A stretch of 64,000 bases of DNA from Rhodovulum steppense (lineage in GTDB: Bacteria; Pseudomonadota; Alphaproteobacteria; Rhodobacterales; Rhodobacteraceae). Below the pieces are notes generated by a model. It ran no database searches. It saw only the letters and a list, made by a program, of their open reading frames with translations, and was not told the DNA's origin. A program made the position numbers and the translations under genes. Below, piece after piece: positions 1 through 8,305 of the stretch. The stretch lies in NCBI RefSeq assembly GCF_004339675.1, contig NZ_SLVM01000001.1, forward strand, positions 172,557-236,556, written 5' to 3'. Position 1 is the first letter of the stretch; each line of letters starts with the position of its first letter.

Positions 1-167
1 GGGCCGAGGCCGAGTCGGCAGTCAGCCCGCGGCGGCCCAAACGACGCGGCCACCGTCCCCGCCCCGGACGGTTCGGCCTGTTGCTTGGTCTGGCTCGCAG
101 ACTTGCCGCACGACCCTGACAGGTCGCGCAACCACCGCAGAAACCCAGAGGCACGGAAGGCCGAGGC

Positions 168-1298
168 ATGAAATTCCTCAGACGCAAGACCGGCGAGAAA
201 CCGGACGCCGACGATTTCAATGACTATGTCGAGCCGTTTCCCCCGCGTCGTCGCGACATGCCCGCCCCCCTCGATACAGGGGCCACCGGGGCACCGCGCG
301 CCGCATCGCGGGCCGTGACACGGGCCATCCATTCGCCGCTCCGGGATGCCGAGGCGTTTCGCGAACGGTTGCGCGACCTCGACGTCGACCCCAAGGACGA
401 CCTCCCCGACGACCCTTGCGATGGCGCCCCGGACGCCCCGGAAGATGAATATGCCCGGGGACCGGGGCAGTGGCCCACCGAGGGGACCGCGCTGCCCGGG
501 CACATGCCGGTCTTTCAAACCGCCGCAAATGCGGCAGTTGATCCTTCGAGACCGGTTCTGTTCCCCGGCGAGGATCAGGGCGGCGCCCGGGACGAGACAC
601 CGCGGCCCCATCCGGTGGCGGGCACCGGCGACGAGCGGCTCCAGCCCTCGGCCAACGGTGCCCCGTCCTCACCCGCTGTCGCCAACGCCCGCGCAGGAAG
701 GCCAGAATCGTTCGGTGAGGCGACGCAACAGCATGGCATGGCGCCATCAGACCCCGACCCCAGTATCGACGGCATCGCCACCTTCGAGGCCCCTCCGCCC
801 GCCGCGGGCCGCGCAGGCCCCGGGGCGGGTCGCGCCCGCACTCGTCTTCTGGGCTTCGGCCAGGCCGAAGACCCCGCGGTGGATCCGTTCGCGCGGGATG
901 CGGCCCCAGCCCCATTGGCGGGTACCGTACCGTTCTTTCCCGTCGGCTGGCTGGTGGTCGTCGACGGCCCCGGGCGCGGCGCCCATTTCACCCTTTTCAA
1001 CGGTGTCGCGCAGATCGGACGCGGTGCCGACCAGACCGTACGGCTGGACTTCGGCGACACGTCGATCTCGCGCTCGGGTCACGCGTTGCTGGCCTATGAC
1101 GACGAGGAGGGCCGGTTCTTCCTCGGCTCGGGCGGCAAGGTGAACATCGTTCGCCTGAACGGTCGACCGCTGCTTAGCACCGAGGAAATGTCTGATCGCG
1201 ACGTCATCCGCATCGGCGAGACCACGCTGCGCCTTGTTGCCTTCTGCGGACCCGATTTCACCTGGTCGACGGAACGGCGCGATGCCGACATCGGATGA
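168..1298 (+). CDS. FHA-domain protein with long disordered N-terminus
   Basis: The protein has 376 residues. Residues about 1-250 are low-complexity, rich in Pro, Asp, Ala and Gly, and probably disordered. Residues about 255-360 form a forkhead-associated domain: IGRGADQTV, then SISRSGH (the Ser and His that contact phosphothreonine) and RLNGRPL. FHA domains bind phosphothreonine peptides, so this is probably the reader of a Ser/Thr phosphorylation signal, consistent with the PP2C phosphatase gene that overlaps its end. No kinase is visible in the window; one may lie upstream of base 1. The ATG at 168 follows a GAGG-like site. FHA call strong; role inferred. Confidence 0.85.
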   Translation: MKFLRRKTGEKPDADDFNDYVEPFPPRRRDMPAPLDTGATGAPRAASRAVTRAIHSPLRDAEAFRERLRDLDVDPKDDLPDDPCDGAPDAPEDEYARGPGQWPTEGTALPGHMPVFQTAANAAVDPSRPVLFPGEDQGGARDETPRPHPVAGTGDERLQPSANGAPSSPAVANARAGRPESFGEATQQHGMAPSDPDPSIDGIATFEAPPPAAGRAGPGAGRARTRLLGFGQAEDPAVDPFARDAAPAPLAGTVPFFPVGWLVVVDGPGRGAHFTLFNGVAQIGRGADQTVRLDFGDTSISRSGHALLAYDDEEGRFFLGSGGKVNIVRLNGRPLLSTEEMSDRDVIRIGETTLRLVAFCGPDFTWSTERRDADIG

Positions 1299-2229
1299 TC
1301 TGCGCCTGGACGCCGCCACCGGCATCGGCCAGGGTCGGCGCGAGCATCAGGAAGATGCCATCATCGCCGATTTCACGATCGGCGGCGATATCGGCCTTGC
1401 GGTGCTGGGCGACGGCATGGGTGGCCACGCGGCGGGCGATGTGGCCAGCCGGATCGCGGTGACCGAGGTTTTCAGCGAACTCAAACTTCGCAGCGACGAT
1501 CCAGATCGCTTCATCCGCTGCGCCCCCGGCATCCTGCGCGATGCAACGCGCGAGGCCAATGGCAGCATCGCGGCGCATGTGCGCAGCCATGCCGACACTG
1601 CTGGCATGGGCACGACGCTTGTGGCGCTTGCGGTGGCGCGGGATCGTCTGTTCTGGATCTCGGTCGGGGATTCGCCACTGTTCCTGTTTCGCGACGGACA
1701 GTTGCATCAGATCAACGAGGACCATTCGCTCGCGCCCCAGATAGACGGCATGATGCGTCTGGGCCTGCTGAGCGTCGACGAGGCGCGCCGCCATCCTGAC
1801 CGCAACTGCCTGACCTCGGCGCTGACCGGGGCCGAGATCCATCAGATCGACTGCCCCGACCGGCCGATCGACCTTACGGTGGGCGACATCATCGTGGCGG
1901 CCAGCGACGGGCTCGACTCGATCGACCGGGAGCGGCTGCGCTCGCTTCTGGTCCAGTATCGGCGGCGTTCTAGTGCCGAGATCGCCAACGCTTTGTTTTC
2001 CGAACTCGAAGCGCTGGCCGACCCCGATCAGGACAATGTCTGCTTCAGCGTGATCCGGGTCGTCGCCCGTGGCTGCCAGCCCGAGGTCAAGCCGCACCGC
2101 CCCAGCCCGGCCGAACGAACCCGCAAGCGCGCCGATCTGGCCGTTGCACGCAACCGCGAGGCAGGGCCGCTACGGGCGCTGCCACTTGCCGTGCGCTTTT
2201 TTCTGAGCTTCGGGAGACGTGTCCAATGA
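1282..2229 (+). CDS. PP2C-family Ser/Thr protein phosphatase
   Basis: The 315-residue product has the metal-dependent phosphatase motifs in order: REHQED near the N-terminus, VLGDGMGGHAAGD, GMGTTLVAL, SVGDSPLFLF, ASDGLDSID and a C-terminal DNVCF. The metal-binding Asp residues are present, so catalysis is likely. It should remove phosphate from Ser/Thr, opposing an unseen kinase and pairing with the FHA reader. I chose the ATG at 1282, which overlaps the FHA gene by 17 bases; a TTG at 1234 would extend it by 16 residues. The C-terminal tail (PLAVRFFLSF) is hydrophobic and basic and could touch the membrane. The next gene starts at an ATGA overlap. Confidence 0.88.
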   Translation: MPTSDDLRLDAATGIGQGRREHQEDAIIADFTIGGDIGLAVLGDGMGGHAAGDVASRIAVTEVFSELKLRSDDPDRFIRCAPGILRDATREANGSIAAHVRSHADTAGMGTTLVALAVARDRLFWISVGDSPLFLFRDGQLHQINEDHSLAPQIDGMMRLGLLSVDEARRHPDRNCLTSALTGAEIHQIDCPDRPIDLTVGDIIVAASDGLDSIDRERLRSLLVQYRRRSSAEIANALFSELEALADPDQDNVCFSVIRVVARGCQPEVKPHRPSPAERTRKRADLAVARNREAGPLRALPLAVRFFLSFGRRVQ

Positions 2230-3380
2230 GTACGACGTTCGACCGGGGTGTTCTTGCGGATCTCGAAGAGACCCTCGCGGCGAGTGATCTGCCGGGAAAG
2301 GCACGCGACTATGGAAAGCGGCTGCTGGCGCGGCTGCGCGTGCCGCTGCGGCTGGTCGTGACCGGACCGGCCGGAAGCGGCAAGTCCGAACTGGCACGCC
2401 TGCTCTGCGGTCATGCCGCGCCGACCGTCGTCACCGGGCCGGGCGAGCCTTCCGAAACGCCCTCGGCGCTGTTTTGCAACCTCGTGGTGATCGAATTGGG
2501 GCTTCCTTCCCCCGGCGGCGGTTTTCAAAGCGCGGGTGCGATCGAGCAGACCTCGCCCGACATCATCCTGTGGTGCACCCAGGGCTTTGCCCATGACGAG
2601 GCGCAGATCTGGGCGCGGGTGCCTGACAACCTGAAGGACCATGCCTTTCTGGTGTTAACCAGAGCCGATGAGTTGATGTGCATGGGGGTACTGGAGGAGC
2701 GGCTGGACGATCTGCGCGAGGTGGTCGAGACCGAGTTCCATAGTCTTCTGCCGATCGCCACCGCGCAAGCGGCCGCCGCCATGGCCAGCACGGAGACTGC
2801 CGACCGGGCGCTGCTTGCCCGAAGCGGGGCGACGGCCCTGTTCGAGGCGCTTTCGCGCATGATCGAACAGGGGCGCAGCGCCGACCTGGACGCCGCCAGC
2901 TTGTTCGTCCGCCGCCACAGCCAGGCGGCGCTTCACACAAGGCCACAGACCCGGCCGCTCGATGCCCCGCCCGGAATGGCTCCGGTTGAGATGACCAATC
3001 GGAACGGCCGGGCCGAGATGCCCCAAAACGGTGCCACGGACGCGCCCGCCTGCGCCCCTGCACTGCCGGATCCCGAGGTCGTCGCGTCGGCCCGCGCGAT
3101 CCGGTTGCTGGACGGGCATAGCGGGGATTTTCCGGACGCAATCGGCGAGAACGACCCGGCCGAAATCGAGGGGTTGCTCGCGCTCTGCGCGCGAACCACC
3201 GAGGAACTGGGCGAGATCATCGAGGATGCGGGGCTTGTCGGCGATCTGGCCGAGGATATCCTGGAGGCCAACGAGATGCTGCTTCTGCTGACGCTTGAGC
3301 AGGACGAAACCGCCGCCGCCGATGCGGTCACGCTTCTGTTGCAGTTGCGGCGCGGCTTCGAAGCGCGACTCGCCGCCTGA
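2226..3380 (+). CDS. P-loop GTPase-like protein (first of three)
   Basis: The 384-residue product overlaps the phosphatase gene by four bases. A Walker A motif GPAGSGKS lies near residue 45. An ILWCTQGF stretch occupies the usual position after switch II, and TRADEL resembles a G4 base-recognition motif (NKxD replaced by TRAD). The G3 DxxG is not clear, so hydrolysis may be weak. Residues about 200-300 are linker-like. The C-terminus from about 290 is acidic and helical with many Glu and Leu. It resembles the nucleotide-binding part of dynamin-like or Era/IRG-type GTPases. With two further GTPases downstream, it may act as one subunit of a hetero-oligomer. Function unknown. Confidence 0.65.
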   Translation: MSTTFDRGVLADLEETLAASDLPGKARDYGKRLLARLRVPLRLVVTGPAGSGKSELARLLCGHAAPTVVTGPGEPSETPSALFCNLVVIELGLPSPGGGFQSAGAIEQTSPDIILWCTQGFAHDEAQIWARVPDNLKDHAFLVLTRADELMCMGVLEERLDDLREVVETEFHSLLPIATAQAAAAMASTETADRALLARSGATALFEALSRMIEQGRSADLDAASLFVRRHSQAALHTRPQTRPLDAPPGMAPVEMTNRNGRAEMPQNGATDAPACAPALPDPEVVASARAIRLLDGHSGDFPDAIGENDPAEIEGLLALCARTTEELGEIIEDAGLVGDLAEDILEANEMLLLLTLEQDETAAADAVTLLLQLRRGFEARLAA

Positions 3381-3534
3381 TCGGGAGGCAGAGCCAAGGT
3401 AAGGTCATGGGATCGCCACGCTCAGGACATCTTGACCGGAAAAATTGTTTCGGTGGCCGCGACAACCAGCATGAGCGCAGCCGATTCCGACCGGGACCGA
3501 GCGGGTTCCGCACAGTCAAGAGGGAGGCCACAAG

Positions 3535-5607
3535 GTGACGCTGGACGAACGCGCAGAAATGGCGTTGGAGGCCGCCCGTCCGCGGACCGCCAATCCGGGA
3601 CTGCTGGCGCTGGGCATGGACGGGTTCACCGGCTTTATGGAACGGATGGACCAGATGCGTCGGACTCTAGCTGATCTGACCGAGCTTGGCGATGCGACCG
3701 TCGCGCGCGGCGCGGCCCGGCTTGCTAATCAACTCGAGTTGGTCGAGCCGTCAATCACCTTTATTGGCCAAGTCAAGGCCGGCAAGACGTCACTCATCAA
3801 CACGATGGCGGGCTGGCCTGGACTTCTGCCTGCGGACGTGAACCCCTGGACCTCGGTGGTGACCTCGATCCATGTCTCGCCCTCATGGACAACCGGCGCG
3901 GCCGGCGCCAATTTCCGCTTTTTCGATCCGCAGGAATGGGACCGGCTGATCGAGAAGGGCGGACGTATGGGCGAACTGGCCAGCCGCGCCGGCGCCGAGG
4001 AAGAACTCGAAAAGGTGCGCCGCCAGGTCGAGCGGATGCGTGAGAAATCCAAGGGACGACTGGGCCGTCGGTTCGAGATGCTGCTCGGGCAGGAGCACAG
4101 ATACGGCACCTTCGACGAGGAACTGGTGGAACGCTATGTCTGCCTCGGCGATGATTTCGAGGATGACGAGGGCGAGCCCTTCGACATGCGCGGACGCTTT
4201 GCCGACATCACGAAATCGGCTGACCTGCATGTGACCCATGCCAATGTGCCGTTCAAGCTGTGCCTGCGCGACACGCCCGGGGTCAACGACACCTTCCTGA
4301 TGCGCGAGCAGATCACCATCGGCGCGATCCGCGACAGCCGACTTTGCGTGCTGGTGCTGTCGGCACACCAGGCGCTTTCGACCGTCGACATGGCACTGAT
4401 CCGGCTGATCTCGGCGGTCAAGGCGCGCGAGGTGGTGATCTTTGTCAACCGCATCGACGAGTTGTCGGACCCCGCCGCCCAGATCACCGAAATCCGCGAC
4501 TCGATCCGCGCAACGCTGAAACGGCACGAGGGACCGGCCGACGCGCCGATCCTGTTCGGCAGCGCGGTCTGGGGCCAGCATGCGTTGGAAGGAACGCTGT
4601 CGCAGATGAACGAGGCCAGCCGCAAGTCGCTGCTCGCCCTTGCGCGCACCGAATGCGTCGCGAGCGAAGGGCCGCAGGACGCGATCGAAGGCGTCTGGCG
4701 GCTGTCGGGCATCCCGGCGCTTTACCGTGCCCTGGGCGAACGTGTTGCCGAGGGCGTGGGCGGCGAGGCGATCGACCGGATCGCCCGCAGCGTCGGCAAC
4801 CTCGCCCGCGGCGTGACCGCGGCGCATCTTTCGATTGGGCTCGCCGTTGCAGATGGTCAGGCCGTGGCGCTCGACTCCGACCGGATTTCGCGCGAGCTCG
4901 ACCGGATCGAACAACGCGCGACCGTCGCGCTGGAAACCGCCTTCGCCGCCCAGCGTGAAGCGTTCTGCGTTCGGCTGGATCGGTCGCATCACAATTTCCT
5001 GGACCGTGCGACCGCCGCGCTGATCGAGCACCTGGAGAAACACGGCGAGGGAACGGTCTGGTCTTACGAACCGACGGGCCTGCGGCTCTTGCTGCGCTCA
5101 GCCTGTCAGGTCTTCGGCAAGCGCATGCAGGACGAGGCCAGGGCGATCCTGGAGACGACCGCCACCGATGTCGCGGCGACCTACCGCGCCGCTTTCGGGC
5201 TGACCGAGGCGCTGGCCATCGAGCCGCCCGAACCACCCCGACTGAACCCGCCGGTCGCCATCGCCCAGACCATCGCGCTGGATGTCAAGGGTACCTGGTG
5301 GCGCCGCTGGTGGCTGCGCCGCAAAGGCTATCGCAGCTTCGCGGCCGAGTTCTACAAGATGATTCGCGAGGAGACCGCGCCGATCCTGGACGAGTTGAGT
5401 CATGACCATGCCGAGGCAATCCGTGCCGACCTGCTGCAAACGCTGGCTGGATTTCTGGAGGAACAGCGCGAGATCGTGACAGCGCTGGCCGAGAAGGCGG
5501 CGCCCACCGCGCAGGATCTGGGCGCGGCACTCGGCTATCAGGCGCGCGCGGACCGGTTGCGACAGATCGAAGCCGCCGTTGCTACGATGCGCCAGGAAGC
5601 GGCCTGA
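3535..5607 (+). CDS. Dynamin-like large GTPase
   Basis: A 690-residue protein starting at GTG 3535 after a GGGAGG site. G1 is GQVKAGKTSL (residues about 80-90), G3 is RDTPGVND and G4 is VNRIDEL, the order and spacing of bacterial dynamin-like proteins. Long helical regions before and after the GTPase core would form the stalk. Near residue 583 the segment TWWRRWWLRRKGY is strikingly aromatic and basic, like a membrane-inserting paddle. The family remodels or senses membranes. It is flanked by two smaller GTPases, as in paired bacterial dynamin systems. Family call firm; cargo and membrane unknown. Confidence 0.82.
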   Translation: MTLDERAEMALEAARPRTANPGLLALGMDGFTGFMERMDQMRRTLADLTELGDATVARGAARLANQLELVEPSITFIGQVKAGKTSLINTMAGWPGLLPADVNPWTSVVTSIHVSPSWTTGAAGANFRFFDPQEWDRLIEKGGRMGELASRAGAEEELEKVRRQVERMREKSKGRLGRRFEMLLGQEHRYGTFDEELVERYVCLGDDFEDDEGEPFDMRGRFADITKSADLHVTHANVPFKLCLRDTPGVNDTFLMREQITIGAIRDSRLCVLVLSAHQALSTVDMALIRLISAVKAREVVIFVNRIDELSDPAAQITEIRDSIRATLKRHEGPADAPILFGSAVWGQHALEGTLSQMNEASRKSLLALARTECVASEGPQDAIEGVWRLSGIPALYRALGERVAEGVGGEAIDRIARSVGNLARGVTAAHLSIGLAVADGQAVALDSDRISRELDRIEQRATVALETAFAAQREAFCVRLDRSHHNFLDRATAALIEHLEKHGEGTVWSYEPTGLRLLLRSACQVFGKRMQDEARAILETTATDVAATYRAAFGLTEALAIEPPEPPRLNPPVAIAQTIALDVKGTWWRRWWLRRKGYRSFAAEFYKMIREETAPILDELSHDHAEAIRADLLQTLAGFLEEQREIVTALAEKAAPTAQDLGAALGYQARADRLRQIEAAVATMRQEAA

Positions 5608-5631
5608 ACGTGACAGGGAAGCAAGATAGCC

Positions 5632-6600
5632 ATGACTGACACCCATCCCGATGAGTTCGCCATGATCGGCGCCGCCTTGGCGGCCGTGAACGACGCGACG
5701 CGACCGGACCCGCACCCCGTCCCCGCACCGGTGAAAAAGCCCAGCATCGCGCTGATGGGCGAATTCAGCGCAGGCAAGAGCACCCTGTCGAACCTGCTGA
5801 TCGGTCAGAACCCGCTGCCCGTGAAGGTGACCGCGACCCAGCTTCCGCCGGTCCGCATCTCCCATGGCTCGGGACAGGCGTGGCGCGAGGATCGCGCGGG
5901 CGTGATACACCCGCTCGAGATCGACCAGCTTTGCGAGGTCTCGCCCACCGATACCCGTCTCGTTCAGATCTTTGCCGAAGCCGAGTTGCTGACGCTCTGC
6001 GATCTGATCGACATGCCGGGGATCTCGGATCCCAACATGGATGCGGGCGTCTGGCAGGACGTGATCGGGCAGGCCGACGGCGTGATCTGGTGTACCCATG
6101 CCACCCAGGCCTGGCGCCAGAGCGAAGCCGCCGTCTGGGAGGAACATTCGGAGCGGCTTGCGAAGACGAGCATCCTTCTGCTTACACGCTGCGACAAGCT
6201 GCTGACCGAGGGAGACCGCGAGCGCGTACTCAAGCGTGTCCGACGCGAGACAGAAGGCCTTTTCGCCGCAAGTTTCCCTATCTCGCTGACCCGAGCGGTC
6301 GAGGGGCGCGATGACCCGGTCCTCTGGGGCGCAAGCGGCGCCGAGGCGTTCAGCCTGCATTTCATCGAGCTGCTTTACGCCTTGCAGGGCCACGACCCGC
6401 AAGGGGCCGGGTCCGATCCGCGGCCTGCCTCTGTCTCGCTGACCCCGTCCTGTTTGGCAGCGCAGCCCGAGTACGACGAGGTGGTTGTCGACACTGGGGA
6501 AGAAAACAGCGTCCGCCCGCAACGTGTGACACTTGAGCGCGCGCCCAGACGCGCGACCCGCCCGGTCGATGGCGAGACCCGAAGGCTGGGTCAGTTCTGA
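5632..6600 (+). CDS. Dynamin-family small GTPase partner
   Basis: A 322-residue GTPase, 24 bases after the large dynamin-like gene. Motifs: G1 GEFSAGKSTL near residue 42, a candidate G2 Thr in KVTATQLP, G3 DMPGISD and G4 TRCDKL, all in dynamin-superfamily order. Residues 235-322 are a short, polar, Arg-rich tail with no stalk. The protein is therefore mostly a GTPase domain and may dimerise with the larger neighbour, as in two-component bacterial dynamins. The start follows a GGAAGCAAG-type site. Good family call; the partnership is inferred from adjacency. Confidence 0.78.
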   Translation: MTDTHPDEFAMIGAALAAVNDATRPDPHPVPAPVKKPSIALMGEFSAGKSTLSNLLIGQNPLPVKVTATQLPPVRISHGSGQAWREDRAGVIHPLEIDQLCEVSPTDTRLVQIFAEAELLTLCDLIDMPGISDPNMDAGVWQDVIGQADGVIWCTHATQAWRQSEAAVWEEHSERLAKTSILLLTRCDKLLTEGDRERVLKRVRRETEGLFAASFPISLTRAVEGRDDPVLWGASGAEAFSLHFIELLYALQGHDPQGAGSDPRPASVSLTPSCLAAQPEYDEVVVDTGEENSVRPQRVTLERAPRRATRPVDGETRRLGQF

Positions 6601-6657
6601 CGGCGCGAGACCGTCGGCCGCAATCGGCCGGACTCCTCGGACCGGACCTGCTTCGCG

Positions 6658-7137
6658 ATGTCGGCGATCGCGGGATGCGTTTTGGTTATGGAAGGCGCCG
6701 AAATATCGACTAGACTGCGCGCGATGGTTCCAGCCGAACGAATAAAGTCTCTGCGCAGATCGACCCCTGGATGCCGGTCGCTTGTCTATGTCGACCTCAA
6801 GGCACGTCTCGTGCTGTGCAGCGATTCCGACCTCCCGGCCCCGCCGCAGGAGGCGCTGGATGCGCTTTGCCTGCGAGGGGCACGACTGCTGAGCGGGCCG
6901 GTCTGGGCAGCCGCAGAGGTGGCGCTGGCGGCGCCGGTCGTCGAAGCCGTGGCTTTGCAGGGCGGGCGGATCGAGGTCTTCCTGCGCACTCCCGCCGCGC
7001 CCGACGAGGCGCTGTGCGGGGTGCTGGAGGATAGTGCCGATCTGGAAGCGGCGCTGAACGTGCTTTGGTCGGGCATCGACGCGATTCTGCCCGAGGACAC
7101 CGCCCGCACCGCGGACGCAACCCGGCGAGGGCCGTGA
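6658..7137 (+). CDS. Small unassigned protein, roadblock/LC7-like in pattern
   Basis: About 159 residues (140-150 if a later ATG such as 6688 is used; no start has a strong ribosome site). The pattern SLVYVDLKARLVLCSD, then an Ala/Leu-rich helix, then VEAVALQGGRIEVFL resembles the beta-alpha-beta layout of roadblock/LC7 (MglB-like) proteins, which often act with small GTPases. The similarity is by eye only. The gene ends two bases before the next ATG, so the two are very probably translated together. Confidence 0.5.
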   Translation: MSAIAGCVLVMEGAEISTRLRAMVPAERIKSLRRSTPGCRSLVYVDLKARLVLCSDSDLPAPPQEALDALCLRGARLLSGPVWAAAEVALAAPVVEAVALQGGRIEVFLRTPAAPDEALCGVLEDSADLEAALNVLWSGIDAILPEDTARTADATRRGP

Positions 7138-7138
7138 G

Positions 7139-7885
7139 ATGGGTGATCTGGACAGGCTCAACAGCAAGCTCGCAAAGCTGAAGGGCAAGGACGACGGACA
7201 AATCCGGGCAAGCGCCACTGACAGCATCGTGTCCGCCCTGCTGACCGAGATCGAGGAGACCATCCTGCCCCGCGAGATGATCCTGACCAACGAAAGCGGC
7301 AACCGCTTCGTGCTGGTCGTGGCAGGGCGCCGGTTACTGGCGCTGAGCGGTCACGGCGCGGAGGAGGAGGGATCGGAGGGCAGAGAAGATGCCGCCGCAC
7401 GGATCATAGCCGTCTTCAGGGGTCCGTTTCGTACTTTCCTGGACAACGCGCGCGAGATCAGCATAGATGCCGCCCGCCCGCCGAACCGGATCGACCCCAC
7501 CATGATCGGTTGCTCGGTAGAGACCCTGACCGCCGCCCTCGTCGGCCCCGGCCAGGCGTCGGTGGCCGACCCGGTCGCGGCCGCCTGCGATCTGGCCGTT
7601 GCTGGGCTGCGCCTCGTCGGCGGGGATGTCGTCGGACGCAGCGGCGATGCCGCGCACCTCGCCCGGCTGGAGCAGTTCGCTGGAGTCGGCGGGGCGGGGC
7701 TTGGTCAGTTGGCGGGTGACGACACGGACGCCCCGTGCTGTGTGTTCCTGTCCGACGCCGGACGCGAGGACGCGATCCTTGCGCGGATCGCATTCCGCGG
7801 CGCAGCAGCGCTGATCCTTGCCCCGCCCGAGGCGCGCGCCGAACTGATCGCGCTGTGCCGCGAACCGATTCCCGCAGCCGGATAA
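7139..7885 (+). CDS. Unassigned last gene of the FHA/PP2C/GTPase cluster
   Basis: 248 residues, beginning one base after the previous stop. No family recognised. The N-terminus (DRLNSKLAKLKGKDD) looks coiled and charged. The next segment contains ILTNESGNRFVLVVAGRRLL, which could be a roadblock-type or PAS-like beta hairpin. The C-terminal half is Ala/Gly-rich, with ILARIAFRGAAALILAPPEA. No transmembrane helix or catalytic motif seen. Position makes it the last gene of the FHA/PP2C/GTPase cluster. The next landmark downstream is the promoter of the cobalamin riboswitch. Confidence 0.6.
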   Translation: MGDLDRLNSKLAKLKGKDDGQIRASATDSIVSALLTEIEETILPREMILTNESGNRFVLVVAGRRLLALSGHGAEEEGSEGREDAAARIIAVFRGPFRTFLDNAREISIDAARPPNRIDPTMIGCSVETLTAALVGPGQASVADPVAAACDLAVAGLRLVGGDVVGRSGDAAHLARLEQFAGVGGAGLGQLAGDDTDAPCCVFLSDAGREDAILARIAFRGAAALILAPPEARAELIALCREPIPAAG

Positions 7886-7931
7886 TCCTGACCATCCCGC
7901 CGGGCGGCTGCCCTCCCCGCCGTGCCACCCC

Positions 7932-7960
7932 TTGACAGCCCTCGACGAGGGAACTAGGCC
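7932..7960 (+). promoter_or_regulatory. Candidate sigma-70 promoter of the B12 riboswitch transcript
   Basis: A perfect -35 TTGACA at 7932-7937 is followed after 17 bases by a weak -10 starting TAGGCC at 7955. This places transcription start just before the riboswitch fold. Seen in sequence; activity inferred. Confidence 0.5.
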
Positions 7961-7967
7961 CGAGCCG

Positions 7968-8146
7968 TCTTGGTTCATCCGCGTCCTTGGGCGCGGGTGA
8001 TGAAAAGGGAACACGGTGCGGCCTCCGGGCCCATGCCGTGGCTGCCCCCGCAACTGTAGGCGGAGAGCGCGGCTGACAACGCCACTGGGCCCCCGCGCCC
8101 GGGAAGGCCAGCCAAGCGACGACCCGCAAGCCAGGAGACCTGCCAG
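7968..8146 (+). promoter_or_regulatory. Cobalamin (B12) riboswitch
   Basis: Conserved pieces occur in order: GATGAAAAGGGAACACGGTG (about 7997), CTGCCCCCGCAACTGTA (about 8042) and the B12 box GCAAGCCAGGAGACCTGCC (about 8126-8144). It lies about 160 bases upstream of a BtuB-like receptor, the classic location. It should shut off receptor expression when adenosylcobalamin is plentiful. The sequence between 8147 and 8305 is the likely expression platform. Confidence 0.93.
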
Positions 8147-8305
8147 GACGATCACCCGGTCCCGTCGCGGGGTGCGACGCGGGCAGCGGTCCTTCCGCAG
8201 TGGTGACGCCTCACCGTCTGCGGGAAGGCATGCCTTTCCAAGGACTTGCAGTCAAAACAGGCCAGCCGGACGCACCGGCGGCCAGCGAACGGACACGGGA
8301 CAGAC

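Noticed and set aside
1..167. Possible 3' end of an upstream gene (Arg-rich reading ending TGA near 119)
   Set aside because: Too short and low-complexity to support a product.
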